From JADKCL01 sp031424495 (lineage in GTDB: Bacteria > Bacteroidota > Bacteroidia > J057 > JADKCL01), in contig JANPHP010000199.1 of assembly GCA_031424495.1 (NCBI GenBank), positions 1 through 10,726 on the forward strand: a stretch of DNA of 10,726 nucleotides, given 5' to 3'. Within the stretch, counting starts at the first letter, position 1. The number at the start of each line of letters is the position of its first letter. Shown piece by piece: positions 6,590 through 10,726 of the stretch. A program made the translations under genes and the position numbers. A model generated the notes under the pieces. It worked only from the letters and a program-made list of their open reading frames with translations, ran no database searches and was not told where the DNA came from.

Positions 6590-7285
6590 CTACCGCAACT
6601 CCTTGGGCAGCAGGTCGGCCCGGCCCGCGTGGCGATACATTTCCCTTACCCGCTGATCGATGTCCATGGCATACATATTGGGATAGTTGATGTAGGGCAC
6701 CTGATCCAAGCCACCTTTTGGGTTGATTTCATAGGCCTTGAGGTCATATTCCATCCAGAAGGGATCGTCTTCTGCACCATCCAAATCGCAGGGTTTCAAG
6801 TTGTAGGTCAATATTTTGGATACGATTTCCAGCTTTTCGTCGGCGTCTAGGTCCAACAGCCAGGATTCCAACACCTCTTGCTGACACTCGCCCCCTTCGT
6901 AAGCCAGGTAGGCATGCGCTCCAAAGCTATCATGCTCAGCATCATAGATCAGCAGATCCAGTCCCCAATACGAAGAAGCCTCGCCGGGCGGCATGTGGCA
7001 AACCAATCCCCACCTTGCCTTGCCATCCAGATCCACCCGAAACGCCGCCAATGCCGTGTCGCAGCAGTAATGCTCCAATTGCTGCTCAAAATCCGTATCG
7101 AGGCGGGCCGCCGACCGATAGCTTGCCGATTGCTCAAATTCGTAAGAGGGAATCGCTACGAAATGCGTCACCCTTCCCGTACTGTCCGGAAACTGCGCTT
7201 GCAGCAACTCCCAGCGCGTGGGGCCTGCGCAACCGCAAATGATCCAAGCGCCAAAAACAATCAATGACCAGCAATATTTTTTCAT
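6590..7285 (-). CDS. Hypothetical lipoprotein, 231 residues
   Basis: I do not recognise the family. The N-terminus MKKYCWSLIVFGAW leads to a lipobox ICGC, with Cys19 as the likely lipid anchor, so the protein should sit in an envelope membrane facing the periplasm or outside. The mature part is acidic and rich in Tyr, Trp and Asp. An internal stretch near 142-155, LLDLDADEKLEIV, resembles the DxDxDGxxE(I/L) calcium-binding turns of FG-GAP/VCBS-like or EF-hand-like repeats, but only one such turn is visible. Mature Cys residues (for example the CC pair in HYCCD, one in VCHMPP and one in GGECQQ) could form disulfides. The ATG at 7285 is fixed by the signal peptide. The gene is divergent from vsr across 209 bases. 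The RELPKE-like basic end DLLPKELR is unremarkable. No function is proposed. Confidence 0.8.
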   Translation of the reverse strand: MKKYCWSLIVFGAWIICGCAGPTRWELLQAQFPDSTGRVTHFVAIPSYEFEQSASYRSAARLDTDFEQQLEHYCCDTALAAFRVDLDGKARWGLVCHMPPGEASSYWGLDLLIYDAEHDSFGAHAYLAYEGGECQQEVLESWLLDLDADEKLEIVSKILTYNLKPCDLDGAEDDPFWMEYDLKAYEINPKGGLDQVPYINYPNMYAMDIDQRVREMYRHAGRADLLPKELR

Positions 7286-7494
7286 CGCAACCTGCTATTT
7301 GTCAACGCAATATGCAACCAATTCGGCCCTACCACAAGATCGATTTTAGGATACAAGGCCAGGTGGCAAGGCACAATACCTCCACGCCATCCATGAATTC
7401 GGGTGGATCATTCTGGTCAAGAAATGGTGCACCATCACAATCCAGCCCTAAAAGCAATTCGATTATTCTTCGGAAACTTCCCTTATTTTGGATT

Positions 7495-7923
7495 ATGGGC
7501 GACATCAAAAAGGCACTCACCCGAGGCGAACTCATGGCCCGTATCAAAAGCCGCGATACGCGTCCTGAGCTACGTGTGCGGCACTTTTTGTGGGCGAGTG
7601 GATTTCGCTACCGCTTGCACGGAAAGCAGTTGCCGGGCAAGCCTGATATTGTGCTCACACGCTACCAAACCGTCATTTTTGTACATGGTTGCTTCTGGCA
7701 TGCGCATGCCGATTGCAAACAATTTACCATCCCCAAAACGCGCACCTCCTTCTGGACGGAAAAGCTCGCACGCAACCAAGCGCGCGATGCCGCAGCAACC
7801 ACACGCCTGCAAGCGATGGGCTGGCAGGTGATCGTGATCTGGGAGTGTGAGCTGGCAGGATTAAATGGGCGCGCCCGACTCGTCAGGTTGATTGCTGAAA
7901 TATTAGGTGCTGAGGGCATTTAG
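7495..7923 (+). CDS. vsr: Very short patch repair (Vsr) DNA mismatch endonuclease
   Basis: The 142-residue product belongs to the Vsr family, which nicks DNA 5' of the T in T-G mismatches that arise when 5-methylcytosine deaminates. The ATG at 7495 (MGDIKKALTR) is chosen because family similarity begins there; the frame is open upstream but those codons look non-conserved. Landmarks fit E. coli Vsr almost residue for residue: MARIKSRDTRPE at 14-25, FRYRLH, LPGKPDIV with catalytic Asp51, FVHGCFWH with His64 and His69, and WECEL near 116-120. Zinc ligands would be Cys66, His71, Cys74 and Cys118; the third is shifted by one residue from the E. coli spacing. Length is typical. It is the only plus-strand gene here, and no cytosine-5 methyltransferase adjoins it on either side, although the two are often neighbours. 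The 209-bp upstream gap shows no clear promoter. It converges with the large secreted-protein gene. Confidence 0.95.
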   Translation: MGDIKKALTRGELMARIKSRDTRPELRVRHFLWASGFRYRLHGKQLPGKPDIVLTRYQTVIFVHGCFWHAHADCKQFTIPKTRTSFWTEKLARNQARDAAATTRLQAMGWQVIVIWECELAGLNGRARLVRLIAEILGAEGI

Positions 7924-7941
7924 AATCCTAGCACATTACCC

Positions 7942-7983
7942 AAAAATGGTGGTGGCGGCAATCCAAGATCGCCGCCACCACCA
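7942..7983 (-). terminator. Intrinsic terminator of the 769-residue protein gene
   Basis: GGTGGTGGCGGC-type left arm 7947-7959 pairs perfectly with 7971-7983 (13 bp) around the 11-nt loop AATCCAAGATC (plus-strand reading). On the minus strand five T residues (complement of 7942-7946) follow the stem directly. It starts 35 bases after the stop codon at 8019. It also lies 24 bases after the vsr stop, so it may block read-through from both sides, though the plus-strand exit is less T-rich. Confidence 0.8.
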
Positions 7984-8018
7984 ATTCTGATTTTAAATGG
8001 AGAATAGGAAAATCCCCA

Positions 8019-10328
8019 TTACTCCACCACCAAACGAAACACCTTGCGCTGTCCTGCTTCTGAAGTCACCTCGATCAGGTAGGTTCCCGCAGCGAATGAC
8101 TTGATGTCAAACGCAACCTCATTTCCGAGTTCGGGCAATGCTTGCATGAAGACATGCTTGCCATACAGATCGTGGATATTCACCGTGACCGCATAGCCAA
8201 TCGGACTCATGGTCTTGAGCCGGAATTCATTGCGGGCGGGATTGGGATAAATGCTCAAATCGGTCCAGTCACCGACAGTCGGTGCCACACCCACGATGCT
8301 GCTGATGCCGCTGATGCCAGAGCAACCGTTGGTGTCAGTCACCTGCAGCGAATAAGCGGCAGTCTGGGTCAATGTATATGTATTTGCATTGGCACCAGGG
8401 ATCGCGCTGCCGTTCATCAGCCATTGATAGGTGGTCCAGGATTGGCTAGCGGTGAGTTGATTGCCCGCTTGGGTGAATGTCGGCATGGGCGACGGGTAGG
8501 CCGGCACGGTGATGGTCTGCACCAATGTGCAACCCAATCCATCGGTAATCGTCACCGAAATCGGGCCCGGAGCCAAATTGGCGATGGCGCTAGTCGTCGC
8601 ACCATTGCTCCAAAGGTAGCTGTAGCCGCCAGCGCAAGTATTGCCGCCTGTGGTTGTGAGGTCGATGCCGCCCGTGGCGTCGCCCACACAGCTCTCCTCT
8701 AGCAATGCCGTTGTCTGCATTGCAGGCGGCGCCACCAAAACCACAGTGTTCACAACCGTGCCGCCAGCGGCATCGGTGATGGTCACAGTATAGGTGCCTT
8801 GTCCCAAGTTGGTGGCGATGGCCGTTGTCGCGCCGTTGCTCCAGAGGTAGGTATAGCCTGGGCAACCGCCAGTGGCGCTTGCTTGGGCGATTCCATCACT
8901 GCCGTTGGGGCAAGAGACGTTGAATCCGCAGGAAGTGGTATCGGTTGTGGCACTGCTGAGCAGTGCAGGCGCGACCACGGTTGCAGCAGCGCTGCAAGTT
9001 CCAGTATTGCCATTGTTGTCGGTGACGGTGAGCGTGAGGCTGTTCAGGCCAGCGTCGCTGCATGAAAAGCTCGTTTGGCTCAAGGAGACCGATGCGACGG
9101 CACAATTGTCGGTGCTGCCATTGTCAACGGCAGCTGCTGTGGTGCTGCCATTGCCATTGGGATCAAGGTTGATCGTGACTGGTTGGCAGACTGCGACAGG
9201 AGCCACATTGTCTACGGTAACGGTGACGGGAACCCTGATGGAAGCTGTGCAACCGGCGCCGATAAAGGTGATCACAACTTGGCCGTTGCCGAGTTGCACG
9301 CCAGCAGTATTGTTTTGTGAGGTTCCACTGTTGTAGGAGCCGCCGCCGCCGCCGCCAGATCGGCATTGCGAGCCTTCGCCGCCGCCGCCGCCGCCGCCAC
9401 TGTAGCCGCCGCCGCCGCCGCATCCGCAGACAGCGCCGCCGCCACCGCCAAATCCGCCTTCACCACCAGGGCCGAATACGCTCGCTCCTGATCCGCCAGT
9501 AAATGAAAATGGCCCCAAACCACCCGTACAGCCGGAACCATAGGTCGAGTTTTGACCGGCGCTCAGCCAGCCTCCGCCGCCTGAACCGGTGCCTGAAGGT
9601 GCATTGCCAAAACCGCCATTGCCGCCTGTGCCACCCAACGCAGAGGTTGAGCCAGAACCTTGAGTACCGTCAACCGTGGTCACGGCATCCAATCCAAAAG
9701 TACAGGGCAGTCCCGACCAGTTCATATTGCCGCCGCCGCCGCCGCCAGCTGCGATCAACGGTTGGGTACTCGATGCAACCCGCCACGCAAATGTTCCGCC
9801 GCCGCCGCCGCCACTTGCTCCGCCACCACCACAGTTGTTCACGATGCCCTGCTGACCTACAGCAATGCCGATATTTTCGCCCGGCGTCACAGTAAAGGTC
9901 CCGATCATGCGCGCTCCTTTGCCACCATTGGTATTGCCACCTTGGGCACCCTTAGCATCAATGGTGATCGAAGTGACGCCTGGGGGCACGGTAAATGTTT
10001 GAACCGACCCCGTAAAGTTATAGGTCTGTGTACCTGTCACACCAGTCACTGCTTCTGCGTAGTAGGTTGTGGTCGCTGAGGGAGTGACTGAAAAATTGGC
10101 TCCGCTGGCAACTGTACCCAATAACACGCCACCAACGGGCTGCGTGTACCAATTGATGTTGTTGGTGGTCGAGACCGCGTTGAGATTGGCAGAACCACCT
10201 ACACAGACCATCATCGGTGTAGCCGTCACGTTGTTGGGCGTGGCGCAAGGCTGCGCCAAAATCGATCCCAACGGGGCCGACAAGATCAAGAGAAGGGCAA
10301 ATTTGAGGGAATTGTACAATGTTTTCAT
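8019..10328 (-). CDS. Large secreted glycine-rich, HYR/SprB-repeat protein with T9SS sorting domain
   Basis: The 769-residue product is a predicted surface or released protein exported by the type IX secretion system. The ATG at 10328 opens a clear signal peptide (MKTLYNSLKFALLLILSA, cleavage near 26 after LAQ); an in-frame ATG at 10427 adds 33 residues that do not fit. Order of domains: Ig-like (about 27-97); glycine-rich domain (about 103-356), starting with the TFTVPPGVTSITI strand pattern and carrying Gly runs of five to seven and six Cys; HYR-like domain (about 372-452, VDNGSTDNC, LTLTVTDNNGNTGTC); two SprB repeats (about 465-534 and 545-609, each with YLWSNGATT); an Ig-like segment (about 614-680); and a T9SS type A tail (about 687-769) with YPNPA at 694-698 and KVFRLVVE at the end. 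No catalytic site is seen. An adhesive or structural surface role is inference. Gly codons in the runs are nearly all GGC, making trinucleotide arrays in DNA. It ends in a U-tailed terminator. Confidence 0.9.
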   Translation of the reverse strand: MKTLYNSLKFALLLILSAPLGSILAQPCATPNNVTATPMMVCVGGSANLNAVSTTNNINWYTQPVGGVLLGTVASGANFSVTPSATTTYYAEAVTGVTGTQTYNFTGSVQTFTVPPGVTSITIDAKGAQGGNTNGGKGARMIGTFTVTPGENIGIAVGQQGIVNNCGGGGASGGGGGGTFAWRVASSTQPLIAAGGGGGGNMNWSGLPCTFGLDAVTTVDGTQGSGSTSALGGTGGNGGFGNAPSGTGSGGGGWLSAGQNSTYGSGCTGGLGPFSFTGGSGASVFGPGGEGGFGGGGGAVCGCGGGGGYSGGGGGGGEGSQCRSGGGGGGSYNSGTSQNNTAGVQLGNGQVVITFIGAGCTASIRVPVTVTVDNVAPVAVCQPVTINLDPNGNGSTTAAAVDNGSTDNCAVASVSLSQTSFSCSDAGLNSLTLTVTDNNGNTGTCSAAATVVAPALLSSATTDTTSCGFNVSCPNGSDGIAQASATGGCPGYTYLWSNGATTAIATNLGQGTYTVTITDAAGGTVVNTVVLVAPPAMQTTALLEESCVGDATGGIDLTTTGGNTCAGGYSYLWSNGATTSAIANLAPGPISVTITDGLGCTLVQTITVPAYPSPMPTFTQAGNQLTASQSWTTYQWLMNGSAIPGANANTYTLTQTAAYSLQVTDTNGCSGISGISSIVGVAPTVGDWTDLSIYPNPARNEFRLKTMSPIGYAVTVNIHDLYGKHVFMQALPELGNEVAFDIKSFAAGTYLIEVTSEAGQRKVFRLVVE
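9339..9419. repeat. GCC trinucleotide runs in the glycine-rich coding region
   Basis: Perfect runs of six (9339-9356), seven (9378-9398) and five (9405-9419) GCC units lie within 81 bp. Further runs of six (9729-9746) and five (9798-9812) occur upstream in the gene. Each is in frame as GGC glycine codons on the minus strand, so gain or loss of a unit by slippage would change glycine-run length without shifting the frame. Confidence 0.85.
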
Positions 10329-10577
10329 AGGCGAACAGAATTGCCCGATGGGCTGTTGATTGTGTGATAGACGCAAGTGAGCGCAGAAATTCTGCTTTAT
10401 CAGTTGCATCTGCTTGCGAGCTTTCAACTAACCGATGAAAGTGGTCGCATAGCGAGAAACGAAAAAGTGAATGTCAGGAAAATCTACAGTAATACCAAAC
10501 GATTTTGACCGTTTCGCAGCCCATGAAAATTGTGACACGTCCCCCCAACCACCATTTTAATCACGCCAATGGACCGC

Positions 10578-10615
10578 AAAAAGCGATGGCGGCAATCCAA
10601 GATCGCCGCCATCGC
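10578..10615 (-). terminator. Intrinsic terminator of the gene entering from the right edge
   Basis: GCGATGGCGGC (10583-10593) pairs perfectly with GCCGCCATCGC (10605-10615) around the 11-nt loop AATCCAAGATC. On the minus strand five T residues (complement of 10578-10582) follow at once. It lies 85 bases after the stop codon at 10701. Loop, inner stem and T-tract equal those of the terminator at 7942-7983. Confidence 0.8.
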
Positions 10616-10673
10616 CCAAGTCTTTTCAAACATAGAACCCAGGGTCAGCACAGCGCATTCAACACCATACTGG

Positions 10674-10696
10674 TTCTGTAAATTCTGTAAATTCTG
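10674..10696. repeat. 9-bp tandem repeat, about 2.6 units
   Basis: TTCTGTAAA at 10674-10682 is repeated at 10683-10691 and begun again (TTCTG) at 10692-10696. It starts four bases after the stop codon of the partial gene. Short GAATTTACA-type tandem repeats behind genes are, as far as I recall, common in Bacteroidetes. Confidence 0.7.
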
Positions 10697-10700
10697 CTCC

Positions 10701-10726
10701 TTATTGTACCACCAACTTGAACAACG
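10701..10726 (-). CDS. C-terminal end of a T9SS-sorted protein (partial, cut by window edge)
   Basis: Only seven full codons and a TAA stop (10701-10703) are inside the window. Read on the minus strand they give LFKLVVQ then stop. This matches the usual last strand of T9SS type A sorting domains and closely resembles the KVFRLVVE end of the neighbouring 769-residue protein. A U-tailed terminator 85 bases downstream supports a real gene end. Everything N-terminal of this lies outside, so the function of the protein cannot be stated. Confidence 0.6.

Larger units (their letters stand above)
10329..10700. other. Gene-free gap upstream of the 769-residue protein gene
   Basis: This 372-bp gap should hold the promoter of the downstream minus-strand gene, but I could not place one with confidence. 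It carries a terminator at 10578-10615 and a 9-bp tandem repeat at 10674-10696. No frame here looks coding; the codons just upstream of 10328 that stay open do not resemble a signal peptide or a domain. Confidence 0.6.

Noticed and set aside
7264..7494. In-frame upstream extension of vsr by 77 codons
   Set aside because: Family similarity starts at the ATG at 7495, where catalytic residue numbering then matches E. coli Vsr; the extension has no conserved pattern.
7329..7505. A 58-codon minus-strand frame between the lipoprotein gene and vsr (contains LLLGLDCDGAPFLD)
   Set aside because: Its composition is not absurd, but it overlaps the vsr start, has no recognisable domain or start signal, and lies where promoters of two divergent genes are expected. 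A short gene remnant cannot be excluded.
9163..9541. Arg-rich or Ala-rich frames opposite or shifted from the glycine-rich coding region
   Set aside because: They arise from reading GCC/GGC runs in other frames and have no independent support.

Overview
The window looks like a piece of a Bacteroidetes (Bacteroidota) chromosome, most likely from a Saprospiria/Cytophagia/Sphingobacteriia-like free-living organism. The evidence is three proteins ending in type IX secretion system (T9SS) type A sorting domains (two complete, one cut by the window edge), SprB-type, HYR and Ig-like repeats in a large secreted protein, three lipoproteins with clear lipoboxes, no convincing Shine-Dalgarno sequences, and gene-free gaps filled with the hairpin and 'GTCAT(T/C)(T/C)CGA' style dispersed repeats usual in this phylum. 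I see no tRNA, rRNA, CRISPR array or complete transposase gene.

Layout. 1-304 is a cluster of short triloop hairpins plus the terminator of the first gene. 305-1912 (minus) encodes a YfbK-type von Willebrand factor A lipoprotein with an intact MIDAS. 1913-2783 is gene-free and holds several families of dispersed or inverted repeats. 2784-4415 (minus) encodes a secreted protein of eight ~54-residue repeats, probably a beta-propeller, with a T9SS tail. 4416-4675 carries a candidate promoter and a striking array of three tandem 19-bp units plus one inverted unit. 4676-6364 (minus) encodes a lipoprotein of the UshA/5'-nucleotidase superfamily with a variant metal-site motif. 6365-6589 is repeat-rich. 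6590-7285 (minus) encodes an unknown lipoprotein. 7495-7923, the only gene on the plus strand, encodes a Vsr-type DNA mismatch endonuclease without a cytosine methyltransferase beside it. 8019-10328 (minus) encodes a 769-residue secreted protein with a long glycine-rich domain. 10701-10726 (minus) is the last seven codons of another T9SS-tailed protein.

Most products should sit outside the cytoplasm: lipoproteins in an envelope membrane, and T9SS cargo on the cell surface or released. The wide gaps and individual terminators suggest mostly single-gene transcription units, not a dedicated operon. The points most worth a second look are: the ALK/LTK-like arrangement of motifs in the bacterial glycine-rich domain; a pair of U-tailed terminators with an identical 11-nt loop and compensatory stem changes, one behind each of two T9SS genes; the 19-bp tandem/inverted array; and the MITE-like 84-bp inverted-repeat element.
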